From assembly GCA_036382575.1 (NCBI GenBank), contig DASVHL010000085.1, positions 1 to 11,732 on the forward strand: a stretch of DNA of 11,732 bases, in the 5' to 3' direction. Position numbers and translations under genes: made by a program. Numbering within the stretch: the stretch's first letter is position 1; the number at the start of each line of letters is the position of its first letter. The notes under the pieces are model-generated. The model saw only the letters and a list, made by a program, of their open reading frames with translations, was not told the origin of the DNA and made no database searches. Source of the DNA: UBA6022 sp036382575 (GTDB taxonomy: Bacteria > Patescibacteriota > Saccharimonadia > Saccharimonadales > Saccharimonadaceae). Below, in pieces: positions 5,258 to 11,732 of this stretch.

Positions 5258-6349
5258 CTAGAATAGACTTCGTTTTTTGCTATCGAACTGTTCGAGCAGT
5301 TCTTTTTGCTTTTTCGTGAGCTTGGTTGGTGTATCAACAATAATACTGACGATCTGCGAGCCGCGCGTCGTACTGCGCAGGTGCGGCACACCGTGATTAG
5401 ATAGCTTAAAGTCAGTTCCGCTCTGCGTACCAGCTGGTACCTTCATGCGAACCATCCCGTCAACGGTCTCGACTTCGATTTCCGTACCAAGTGCGGCCTC
5501 GATCATACTAACATGCTCTTCGGACAGAATGATATCACCTTCACGGGTGAACTTCTTATGAGCTTTGACACGAATATGCACATACAGATCGCCGCGTGCA
5601 CCACCGCCGACAGCCTCACCGCGTTCTTTCAAACGAATGGTTGCGCCGTCATCGATACCCGCTGGAACCTTGAGAGTGATTTTTTGCTTACGGCGCTCAG
5701 TTCCCTTACCCTTACAAACAGAACAGACAACTTCAGGGACCTTACCGGTACCATGGCATGTATCGCAGGTGACTGCTTGCTGAATCTGACCAAAGATCGT
5801 GTTCATCACACGGGTTTGCTGACCAGCACCCTTACAAGTTGGGCAGGTTTTCATACTATGACCAGGCTCAACAGTTGTACCTTTACAGTGGCTACATTCG
5901 TCGTCCATGTCCAATGTTAGTTCGTGCTCAACTCCAAAGACCGCTTGTTCAAAACTAAGCGTTAGATTGGTCTCAACGTCGCGACCGCGCTTTGGGCCAC
6001 GCTGCTGTTGCTGGCCGCCGCCAAAAAATTGACCAAATATATCGCCGAGGCCACCATCACCGAAGTCAAAATGAACATTTTGACCACCGAAACCTTCAAA
6101 TGGATTGCCGCCGCCATAACCACCGCCATTGCCACCAACACCAGCATGACCAAATTGATCGTAGCGTTGACGTTTTTGCTGGTCTTTTAGGACTTCGTAG
6201 GCCTCGTTAATTTCCTTAAACTTTGTTTCATCACCACCTTCTTTATCAGGGTGATGTTGAACCGCAGCCTTACGGAAGGCCTTTTTTATTTCATCGGCTG
6301 ACGCGCCTTTATCGACACCCAGCACTTCATAGTAATCACGTTTACTCAT
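5258..6349 (-). CDS. dnaJ: Chaperone protein DnaJ (Hsp40)
   Basis: This 363-aa cytoplasmic co-chaperone stimulates the DnaK ATPase and delivers substrates. Domain order is complete: J domain at residues 1-70 with HPD at 33-35, a Gly/Phe-rich linker at about 71-115 ending in a QQQQ run, a zinc domain with four CxxC pairs (152/155, 169/172, 195/198, 209/212) and the C-terminal substrate domains (VPAGIDDGATIRLKERGEA..., VPAGTQSGTDFKL). The first zinc repeat reads CSHCKGTT instead of CxxCxGxG, a mild change. It is preceded by a perfect CIRCE operator, so HrcA repression is expected. A -10 box 9 bases before the ATG and no Shine-Dalgarno suggest a nearly leaderless mRNA. It is a type I DnaJ, a little shorter than E. 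coli's 376 aa. Confidence 0.97.
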   Translation of the reverse strand: MSKRDYYEVLGVDKGASADEIKKAFRKAAVQHHPDKEGGDETKFKEINEAYEVLKDQQKRQRYDQFGHAGVGGNGGGYGGGNPFEGFGGQNVHFDFGDGGLGDIFGQFFGGGQQQQRGPKRGRDVETNLTLSFEQAVFGVEHELTLDMDDECSHCKGTTVEPGHSMKTCPTCKGAGQQTRVMNTIFGQIQQAVTCDTCHGTGKVPEVVCSVCKGKGTERRKQKITLKVPAGIDDGATIRLKERGEAVGGGARGDLYVHIRVKAHKKFTREGDIILSEEHVSMIEAALGTEIEVETVDGMVRMKVPAGTQSGTDFKLSNHGVPHLRSTTRGSQIVSIIVDTPTKLTKKQKELLEQFDSKKRSLF

Positions 6350-6358
6350 CTACTATTC

Positions 6359-6387
6359 ATTGTATAAAACTAGCACTCGATATACAA
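6359..6387 (-). promoter_or_regulatory. dnaJ promoter
   Basis: On the minus strand TTGTAT (6382-6387), a 17-base spacer and TACAAT (6359-6364) form a sigma70-like promoter. The predicted start lies within about 3 bases of the dnaJ ATG. The CIRCE element covers the -35 box and most of the spacer. Confidence 0.6.
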
Positions 6388-6396
6388 GAGTGCTAG
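6370..6396. promoter_or_regulatory. CIRCE operator (HrcA site) of dnaJ
   Basis: CTAGCACTC-N9-GAGTGCTAG is a perfect 9-bp inverted repeat with the standard 9-base spacer. It differs from the consensus TTAGCACTC-N9-GAGTGCTAA only in the outermost base of each arm. It overlaps the dnaJ -35 region, as expected for repression by HrcA and release on heat shock. The hrcA gene is not in the window. Confidence 0.93.
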
Positions 6397-6411
6397 ACAT
6401 GTATTTATCTA

Positions 6412-6819
6412 TCAAATCCCAGACGAATCCAGTTGATTCACTATAATAGAGACTAGCAGCATAAGCCCATAGAGAGTCAACGAAGTGACAATCAAGGCTT
6501 TTACCTTTCCTCGTGGTTTTACCTGAACTAAATATAATATATCGAGTACAAGCATTGCTGGCCCTACTAATAAAACAAAGCTAAAAAAGAAAAGGCTAAT
6601 AAAAATTGCAAATATACCGATGCGCGGATCATTGGCCTGGATACCACCGCTAGCTACAATAATAAGCCACGTGCAAAAAAATATCAGCGGCATGCTGTAA
6701 TGTATAATATTGAGCACAAGCGTCCATACGGCAAGCTTGCTCCACTTTTTCGGCACAGCTGATAGTGGAGGCAAGTTTAGATCTTGCGTATCATTTATAT
6801 GATTAGATTCTGGATTCAT
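6412..6819 (-). CDS. Small membrane protein, hypothetical (135 aa)
   Basis: I do not recognise this protein. It has a polar N-terminal tail of about 25 residues with a Pro-rich stretch (LPPLSAVPKK), then three to four hydrophobic segments at about 28-57 (probably two helices or one long one), 66-98 and 106-127, and a short polar end. Its organisation recalls small DUF4190-like membrane proteins, but no diagnostic motif is visible. It begins 17 bases after the flavoprotein stop on the same strand and has no Shine-Dalgarno, so it is probably co-transcribed with that gene. It ends just upstream of the dnaJ CIRCE, with no terminator seen between them. Confidence 0.7.
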   Translation of the reverse strand: MNPESNHINDTQDLNLPPLSAVPKKWSKLAVWTLVLNIIHYSMPLIFFCTWLIIVASGGIQANDPRIGIFAIFISLFFFSFVLLVGPAMLVLDILYLVQVKPRGKVKALIVTSLTLYGLMLLVSIIVNQLDSSGI

Positions 6820-6836
6820 AGGCTTAGTTTAAGCGA

Positions 6837-8483
6837 TTAAAAATTCTTGCGAATGTTACTAAAGCTGAAATCCCAATCCGCATCAGTCTTTTTATGCGGG
6901 TTGAATATGTTCTGCGGATCGTACAGTTGCTTGATTTCTTTCATATAGCCCAGCACGTTCGGGCTGTACATTTCTTTCAGCCATGGGCCACGGATCATTC
7001 CGTCATTATGTTCACCGGAAACAGAACCGCCGTAGCTAATCACGAGGTCGTTCACTTCTTTCATGGCCGGCTCTAATTTGGCGCGTTCTTTCGGATCTTC
7101 GATTTTCATCAGCGGAATCACGTGGAAGTTACCGTCACCCATATGGCCGGCGATTGTTGCCAATAGATTATACTTTTTGATAATCACGCGAAGCTTTGGC
7201 AAGAATTCAGTCAAGCGGGCAGGTGGCACCACGAAGTCATCGATGAATGGTGCAGTGTGCTTATCTTTAACTTTACTACGTAGCAGGTTAAAGCTTTCAC
7301 GGCGCATCAACCAGAATTTGCGTGATTTAGCTTCGGTTTCATCCTCTTCCATGTAAGTAAAGTTATACTTTTCTAAGTCAAGTCGTGTTTCATGAATTTT
7401 ATGTTTTACTTCATCCACACTCTCGCCGGTAAACTCAATCAAGAGGATTAGCTGGGGCACACCCTTGATAAGCACCAAGCCATCAGGAATGAGTTGCAGT
7501 GCTAATTTCACCCAGCACCAAAAACCAAGCTTCTTAATAAACGCAAAGAAGAATTTAAAGCTTAGCCATAGTGTATTATCGTCAAAACTTTCAAACGTCG
7601 CCGGCTTATGTGCAAGCACCGCAGGAATAACTTCACCCAGCTGATTAATGTCACGCATGTAACAGACCAGTGTGCCTGAGTGAGCCGGCTTCGTAACAAG
7701 ATTAACCTTTACGTCGGTCGTAATTCCAAGTGTTCCCTGTGCCCCGACAAATAGTTTTGTCAGATCAAAGATACCAGTGTCGCGATTCCAAATATTCCAT
7801 AGATGGTAGCCAGTCGAATCCTTGCTGACTTTTGGTGCAGCCGCTAGGATTTCATCATAATTCTTATCAAGTAGCTCAAACGTCTGACGGTATAAATTAC
7901 CTTCAAAATCATCCTGGCCCATTTTAGCGTTCAGTTCGTCACGGTTAAGCGGCTTGATGACATATTCGTTGCCGTCGCTTAATACCATACTCAGTTCGGT
8001 TACGAAGTTATCGGTCTTGCCATACTGTAGTGACTTTTCACCACCAGAGTTGTTGCTGACCATACCGCCAACAGATGCCAGATCACGACTAGCTGGGTAA
8101 CTTGGCAAAATACTCCCCTGCTCGATAGTTTTGAGATCAAAATCTTTAAACATCATACCCGGCTGCACATGGGCAGTTGTTGGTGTCACTTCATGAAGTG
8201 TGTTCATATGCTTGCTAATATCAAGCACGATCGACTGACCGATTGCACCACCCGACATATCAGTTCCACGAGAGCGCGGTGTAATGTTTAGATCGGGGTA
8301 TTCGGCCCTATGTTGATTAACAAAATTAACAGCTGCCTTGATGTCATCGGCATCTTTTGGAAAGCCAACTACCTGTGGTCGAAGCTCAAATAAGCTAGCA
8401 TCGTGGCTGTAAAAATCGAGTGTCGCATCGGTCGTATCGACCTCGCCTTTAAAAATCTTTGAAAGTTCTGCTTGTAAATCCAT
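6837..8483 (-). CDS. FAD-binding oxidoreductase, GlcD / D-lactate dehydrogenase-like
   Basis: This 548-aa flavoprotein of the FAD_binding_4 plus FAD-oxidase_C family (GlcD, D-lactate dehydrogenase, D-2-hydroxyglutarate dehydrogenase) oxidises 2-hydroxy acids. The FAD-binding half shows PRSRGTDMSGGAIG (69-82), GGMVSNNSGGEKSLQYGKT (139-157) and FVGAQGTLGI (245-254). The cap/active-site half shows GHMGDGNFHVIP (446-457) and SGEHNDG (489-495), and it ends with the usual YDPQNIFNPHK. The substrate cannot be fixed from sequence; D-lactate or another 2-hydroxy acid is likely. A hydrophobic stretch at 305-340 (rich in W, F, L and I) may anchor it to the membrane, as in quinone-linked D-lactate dehydrogenases. 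The iron-sulphur domain of larger homologues is missing. The ATG at 8483 is chosen over 8582 because similarity starts there and the longer form would overlap the divergent gene. Confidence 0.88.
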   Translation of the reverse strand: MDLQAELSKIFKGEVDTTDATLDFYSHDASLFELRPQVVGFPKDADDIKAAVNFVNQHRAEYPDLNITPRSRGTDMSGGAIGQSIVLDISKHMNTLHEVTPTTAHVQPGMMFKDFDLKTIEQGSILPSYPASRDLASVGGMVSNNSGGEKSLQYGKTDNFVTELSMVLSDGNEYVIKPLNRDELNAKMGQDDFEGNLYRQTFELLDKNYDEILAAAPKVSKDSTGYHLWNIWNRDTGIFDLTKLFVGAQGTLGITTDVKVNLVTKPAHSGTLVCYMRDINQLGEVIPAVLAHKPATFESFDDNTLWLSFKFFFAFIKKLGFWCWVKLALQLIPDGLVLIKGVPQLILLIEFTGESVDEVKHKIHETRLDLEKYNFTYMEEDETEAKSRKFWLMRRESFNLLRSKVKDKHTAPFIDDFVVPPARLTEFLPKLRVIIKKYNLLATIAGHMGDGNFHVIPLMKIEDPKERAKLEPAMKEVNDLVISYGGSVSGEHNDGMIRGPWLKEMYSPNVLGYMKEIKQLYDPQNIFNPHKKTDADWDFSFSNIRKNF

Positions 8484-8490
8484 ACGCTCT

Positions 8491-8519
8491 ACTGTACCTT
8501 TTTCAAGAGGTAAGCACAA
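8491..8519 (-). promoter_or_regulatory. Possible promoter of the flavoprotein gene
   Basis: On the minus strand TTGTGC (8514-8519), a 17-base spacer and TACAGT (8491-8496) lie with the -10 box 7 bases before the ATG at 8483. The match is moderate (4 of 6 in each box). If used, the transcript would be leaderless. Confidence 0.35.
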
Positions 8520-8525
8520 GCGGAG

Positions 8526-8534
8526 TGTTATACT
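8526..8534 (+). promoter_or_regulatory. Extended -10 promoter of the glycosidase-like gene
   Basis: TGTTATACT gives an extended -10 (hexamer 8529-8534) exactly 7 bases before the ATG at 8542. There is no Shine-Dalgarno in the 5-12 base window, so transcription should start at or next to the A of the start codon. Confidence 0.55.
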
Positions 8535-8541
8535 ACCAAGC

Positions 8542-9663
8542 ATGAAACTCTTTATTCGACGCATCGGCGGCGTACTCGGCACACTGCGAGCTGAATATCG
8601 TCAAATTATTAACCGCTATTTTGGAAAAATTGAACGCTTTGAAGGTAATGCCCGAGAAATTTGTGAGCAGATTGTTGATAAGTTATGGGAAGGTGATTTT
8701 TACCGCACCAGCCTCGGACACTTTGACTTCTTTTGGATGCGTGACTTCGGTACCGTTTGTGATTCACTCGTACGACTTGGGCACAGTGAGCGCGTGTATC
8801 ATACCCTCAATTGGGCGATGCGCCACTACCAACGAGCGGGTGACGTCACTTTATGTATTGATAAAGCCGGCAACACCTTTAATGCACCTGCTCACAAGAG
8901 CATCGATGCCCTGCCATGGTTGCTACACTGCCTTGTTGTTAGCAACTACCAACTAAGCTTAGCCGAACGCGCTTTCTTGCAGCGTCAACTGGAAAAATAT
9001 AGTAAAACCTTTATTGACCCTACAACAGGCGACATTATTAAAGCCCGCTATGCAGAAATGCGTGACGCCGTCTACTACGACCGCAGCGCGTACTCTGTCG
9101 CACTCGTAGCACGCTTGGCACATTGTGTCCCAAAGCTAGGCCTAACAACATTTACGTTTCACACCTCCCACTACCAAACCGACTTACGTGAAAACTATTG
9201 GAACGGTCAGTACTTTAAGGCCGATCGCCGATCATCTGCGTATAGCTCGGAATGTGCACTTATGCCGTTCTTCCTCGGTATCATTGACGATGCCGATATG
9301 ATGAATGCAACATTTGATTATATTACCGAACACGGTTTTTCGGCAGTTGCACCGCTGCAATACTGCCCCGAATCAACCGACTTCCATTTCCGTGTCGGCA
9401 TGGGTCGGTTTTTTATGCCTAACTATACGGGCACATCAATTTGGACATGGCATGCCACCTTTTACCTCCACTTATTGAAACGTCAGGGACGACCTGAATA
9501 CACTAGCGAATATGCTAAATTCAGCTCACTTATCGAACACCACGGCAGTTACCCAGAGCTACTCAATGCCGATGGCTCATGGTACACGGCACCGTTTTAT
9601 AAAAGTGATCCAGGCATGGTCTGGGCCGCATTATATCTAGAGCTTCCAGCGCCAACGGCCTAA
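8542..9663 (+). CDS. Six-hairpin (alpha/alpha)6 glycosidase-like protein
   Basis: This 373-aa protein probably belongs to the six-hairpin glycosidase superfamily, which includes GH15, GH37 and GH63 and the C-terminal domain of debranching enzyme; the exact family is not clear to me. Supporting patches are FDFFWMRDFGTVCDSLVRLGHSER (like the 'WxRD' acid-bearing motif in glucoamylase/trehalase-type enzymes), repeated helix pairs with WxxxHxL spacing (ALPWLLHCLVV, SIWTWHATFYLHLLKRQG), YWNGQYFK, SSECALMPFFLGI, and SWYTAPFYKSDPGMVWAALYLEL at the end. There is no signal peptide, so it should act in the cytoplasm, perhaps on a storage or scavenged glucan or disaccharide. It is divergent from the flavoprotein gene (58 bases between ATGs), appears leaderless, and ends at a bidirectional terminator facing dnaK. 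Confidence 0.6.
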   Translation: MKLFIRRIGGVLGTLRAEYRQIINRYFGKIERFEGNAREICEQIVDKLWEGDFYRTSLGHFDFFWMRDFGTVCDSLVRLGHSERVYHTLNWAMRHYQRAGDVTLCIDKAGNTFNAPAHKSIDALPWLLHCLVVSNYQLSLAERAFLQRQLEKYSKTFIDPTTGDIIKARYAEMRDAVYYDRSAYSVALVARLAHCVPKLGLTTFTFHTSHYQTDLRENYWNGQYFKADRRSSAYSSECALMPFFLGIIDDADMMNATFDYITEHGFSAVAPLQYCPESTDFHFRVGMGRFFMPNYTGTSIWTWHATFYLHLLKRQGRPEYTSEYAKFSSLIEHHGSYPELLNADGSWYTAPFYKSDPGMVWAALYLELPAPTA

Positions 9664-9674
9664 CTTTCATTAAA

Positions 9675-9708
9675 AGTAAAAAGAACCGCGCTAGCGGCTC
9701 TTTTTACT
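9675..9708. terminator. Bidirectional terminator between the glycosidase-like gene and dnaK
   Basis: AGTAAAAAGA-a-CCGC (9675-9689), loop GCTA, and GCGG-c-TCTTTTTACT (9694-9708) form a 14-bp stem with one mismatch. The A-rich and T-rich arms make it work in both directions, matching the convergent genes on each side. Confidence 0.88.
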
Positions 9709-9724
9709 ATGTGACAAAAACGAA

Positions 9725-11620
9725 CTACTTCTTGTCTTTGTCGTCGACGACTTCGCCTTCAACTGGCTCGTCTTTTTTATCGTCAGACTTTTCGTCTGTG
9801 TTTTCAGATTCGTCTTTGGCCGCAGCTTCGTATAGCTTGGCTCCGATAGTTTGAATCTTTTCAAGCAATTCTTTACCTGCAGTTTCTAATTCCTCTTTGT
9901 CATTAGAATCTTTGTGCTTCTTGGCCTCTTCGACAGCATCGGCGATAACTTTTTTATCTTCGTCACTAATCTTGTCTTTGTATTCATTTGGCATTTTTTC
10001 AGCCTGGTAAATAGCGTTCTCTAGGGTGTTACGCGCATCGACAGCTTCACGTTTTTTCTTGTCTTCTTCAGCATGAGCTTCAGCTTCTTTGGCTGCTTTT
10101 TCGATGTCTTCCTTTGAAAGATTACCGCTGTCAGAAATGGTAATTTTCTGCTCTTTACCAGTGCCCTTGTCCTTGGCTGTCACATTCAAAATACCGTTAG
10201 CATCAAGATCGAAGGTAACTTCAATTTGCGGAACACCACGTGGCGCTGGCGCAATACCGTCAAGTGTAAAGCGGCCAAGTGATTTGTTATCAGATGACAT
10301 TTCACGCTCACCCTGCAATACATGAATTTCAACTTGCGGCTGATTATCAGCAGCGGTTGAGAATGTTTCAGACTTACTAGTTGGAATCGTACTGTTACGA
10401 TCAATAAGTTTCGTCGTTACACCACCCATAGTTTCAATACCGAGTGAAAGAGGGGTTACGTCGAGGAGCAATACGTCCTTAACATCACCAGCAAGCACAC
10501 CACCCTGAATAGCGGCGCCGACGGCAACAACTTCGTCTGGGTTCACACCCTTGAGCGGCTCTTTACCAAAGATAGCTTTTACCTTTTCAACAACTGCAGG
10601 CATACGAGTCATACCACCGACAAGAACGATTTCATCAATACCGCCGGCTTTAACATCGGCATCTTTCAACGCCTTTTCAACTGGTTCAGCAAGACGATCG
10701 ATCAAATCAGCAACCAACTCTTCAAGCTTGCTACGAGTAAGCTTGTATTCGAAATGCTTTGGACCATCAGCATCAGCTGTAAGGAATGGTAAGTTGATTT
10801 CGTATTCAGTTGTAGATGACAATTCCTTCTTCGCTTTTTCAGCTTCGTCTTTTAGACGTTGCATGGCAGCCTTGTCAGATTTTAGATCGATACCTTCTTG
10901 GTTCTTAAAGACATCAAGGAAGTGGTTAACGATACGGTTATCGAAGTCTTCACCGCCAAGGTGTGTATCACCATTGGTTGAACGAACTTCAAACACACCG
11001 TCACCAAGATCAAGGATAGAGACGTCGAACGTACCACCACCTAGGTCAAAGACAGCGATCTTTTCGTCTTTTTTACTATCGAGACCATACGCAAGTGCCG
11101 CAGCAGTTGGCTCGTTAATAATACGCTTTACTTCAAGACCAGCAATCTTACCGGCATCTTTAGTTGCCTGGCGCTGTGAGTCATCGAAATACGCAGGAAC
11201 GGTAATAACCGCTTCGGTGACTTTTTCGCCTAGGAATGCTTCGGCGTCTGCCTTGATCTTTGAAAGAATCATAGCCGATACTTCTTCTGGTGAGTAATCC
11301 TTGTCGCCCATCTTTACCGCAACACCACCGTCCTTTTTGACGATTTCGTATGGCATGATGTCGTGATCTTTTTGGACTTCTTTGTCGCTGAACTTGCGAC
11401 CAATCAAACGCTTCACACCGTAGATAGTGTTTTTAGCATTAGTCACACGCTGACGCTGTGCAACCTGACCCACTAAACGTTCGCCGCTTTTATTAATAGC
11501 GACGACTGATGGCGTTGTGCGGTTACCTTCAGCGTTTGCAATTACTTCTGGCTTGCCAGCTACCATGTACGCAAACGCGCTGTTGGTAGTTCCAAGGTCA
11601 ATTCCGATAATTTTACCCAT
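9725..11620 (-). CDS. dnaK: Chaperone protein DnaK (Hsp70)
   Basis: This is a 631-aa cytoplasmic Hsp70 chaperone with ATP-driven binding of unfolded protein, working with DnaJ (encoded 3.4 kb away) and GrpE (not in the window). The ATPase domain shows GIDLGTTNSAF, TVPAYFDDSQRQATKDAGKIAGL, IINEPTAAALAYG, VFDLGGGTFDVSIL, HLGGEDFDNR and LVGGMTRMP. The linker VLLLDVTPLSLGIETMGG leads to the substrate domain (NSTIPTSKSETFSTAADNQ, QGERE, GVPQIEVTFDLDANGILNVTAKDKGTG). The lid ends in a very acidic Asp/Glu/Lys tail (...GEVVDDKDKK). The ATG at 11618-11620 is chosen because GGAGG (11629-11633) lies 8 bases upstream; an ATG 15 bases earlier overlaps that ribosome site. A promoter and an imperfect CIRCE precede it. 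Confidence 0.98.
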   Translation of the reverse strand: MGKIIGIDLGTTNSAFAYMVAGKPEVIANAEGNRTTPSVVAINKSGERLVGQVAQRQRVTNAKNTIYGVKRLIGRKFSDKEVQKDHDIMPYEIVKKDGGVAVKMGDKDYSPEEVSAMILSKIKADAEAFLGEKVTEAVITVPAYFDDSQRQATKDAGKIAGLEVKRIINEPTAAALAYGLDSKKDEKIAVFDLGGGTFDVSILDLGDGVFEVRSTNGDTHLGGEDFDNRIVNHFLDVFKNQEGIDLKSDKAAMQRLKDEAEKAKKELSSTTEYEINLPFLTADADGPKHFEYKLTRSKLEELVADLIDRLAEPVEKALKDADVKAGGIDEIVLVGGMTRMPAVVEKVKAIFGKEPLKGVNPDEVVAVGAAIQGGVLAGDVKDVLLLDVTPLSLGIETMGGVTTKLIDRNSTIPTSKSETFSTAADNQPQVEIHVLQGEREMSSDNKSLGRFTLDGIAPAPRGVPQIEVTFDLDANGILNVTAKDKGTGKEQKITISDSGNLSKEDIEKAAKEAEAHAEEDKKKREAVDARNTLENAIYQAEKMPNEYKDKISDEDKKVIADAVEEAKKHKDSNDKEELETAGKELLEKIQTIGAKLYEAAAKDESENTDEKSDDKKDEPVEGEVVDDKDKK

Positions 11621-11665
11621 AGATGTTTCCTCCATTTGTTCTATATATCAAATTCGTATGTTCTT

Positions 11666-11695
11666 ATTTTAGCACTCAACTCATGAGATTGCCAA
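11666..11695 (-). promoter_or_regulatory. dnaK promoter
   Basis: On the minus strand TTGGCA (11690-11695), an 18-base spacer and TAAAAT (11666-11671) match a sigma70-type promoter. The predicted leader is about 39 bases and contains the GGAGG ribosome site. Confidence 0.6.
11669..11695. promoter_or_regulatory. Imperfect CIRCE operator of dnaK
   Basis: TTAGCACTC (11669-11677) is a perfect CIRCE left arm. After exactly 9 bases comes GATTGCCAA, which matches GAGTGCTAA at 7 of 9 positions. The degenerate arm doubles as the -35 box (TTGGCA on the minus strand), which may explain its drift. Shared control with dnaJ by HrcA is likely. Confidence 0.8.
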
Positions 11696-11732
11696 TATCT
11701 TGATTGTAAATAATTAGCTTTTCTCTCCTCTC

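Noticed and set aside
8484..8582. Longer start for the flavoprotein at 8582
   Set aside because: It would overlap the divergent gene's start and promoter, and the extra 33 residues do not resemble the family.
10551..11297. Long plus-strand ORF opposite dnaK (248 aa)
   Set aside because: It is a Ser/Arg-rich antisense shadow of the conserved dnaK frame, with no ribosome site.

Overview
The window looks like a stretch of chromosome from a small-genome bacterium, most likely a Patescibacteria/CPR member. Candidatus Saccharibacteria is my best guess, based on the style of the DnaK, DnaJ and RimK proteins, the compact layout and the number of small unrecognised membrane proteins. The standard genetic code fits, with TGA used as stop. 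This placement is inference; no rRNA or other strong marker is present.

Layout, left to right. (1) Bases 1-890 hold an accessory locus on the minus strand. It has an extended -10 promoter, a leader containing one copy of a 125-bp repeat, a small one-helix membrane protein (89 aa) whose coding region contains the second copy, and an overlapping reverse transcriptase gene cut by the window edge. The RT N-terminus resembles the non-mobile UG/Abi (DRT-type, defence-associated) reverse transcriptases. (2) 919-1644 is yebC, with a perfect palindrome inside its promoter. (3) 1835-2503 is an unrecognised 222-aa gene on the plus strand with its own terminator. (4) 2643-2719 is tRNA-Lys(UUU) with its own promoter and terminator. 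(5) 2793-3748 is a two-gene unit: a DUF192 protein and a polytopic membrane protein with overlapping ends. (6) 3812-5148 is an overlapping pair: a RimB-like retropepsin-fold protease and the RimK glutamate ligase. (7) 5258-6349 is dnaJ behind a perfect CIRCE operator. (8) 6412-8483 is a small membrane protein and a GlcD/D-lactate-dehydrogenase-like flavoprotein. (9) 8542-9663 is a divergent six-hairpin glycosidase-like gene. (10) 9725-11620 is dnaK behind an imperfect CIRCE, convergent with the glycosidase gene across a shared bidirectional terminator.

How the genes work together. dnaK and dnaJ are about 3.4 kb apart with unrelated genes between them, yet both carry CIRCE, so they are probably one HrcA regulon. 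RimB and RimK probably act on the same glutamate-tailed substrate (ribosomal protein S6 in the studied cases). Several genes (dnaJ, the RimB-like gene, the flavoprotein and the glycosidase) have a -10 box only 7-9 bases before the ATG and no Shine-Dalgarno, which suggests leaderless mRNAs. Other genes (dnaK, yebC, the small RT-linked gene, the 1835 gene) have clear Shine-Dalgarno sites.

The most interesting part is the RT locus. A promoter fires almost exactly at the start of a duplicated 125-bp structured segment upstream of a UG-like RT, and a 10-base sequence in the leader is the perfect complement of the bases just before the RT start codon. This could be an undescribed RT system with a repeated noncoding RNA and a membrane partner, but the RT is incomplete here.
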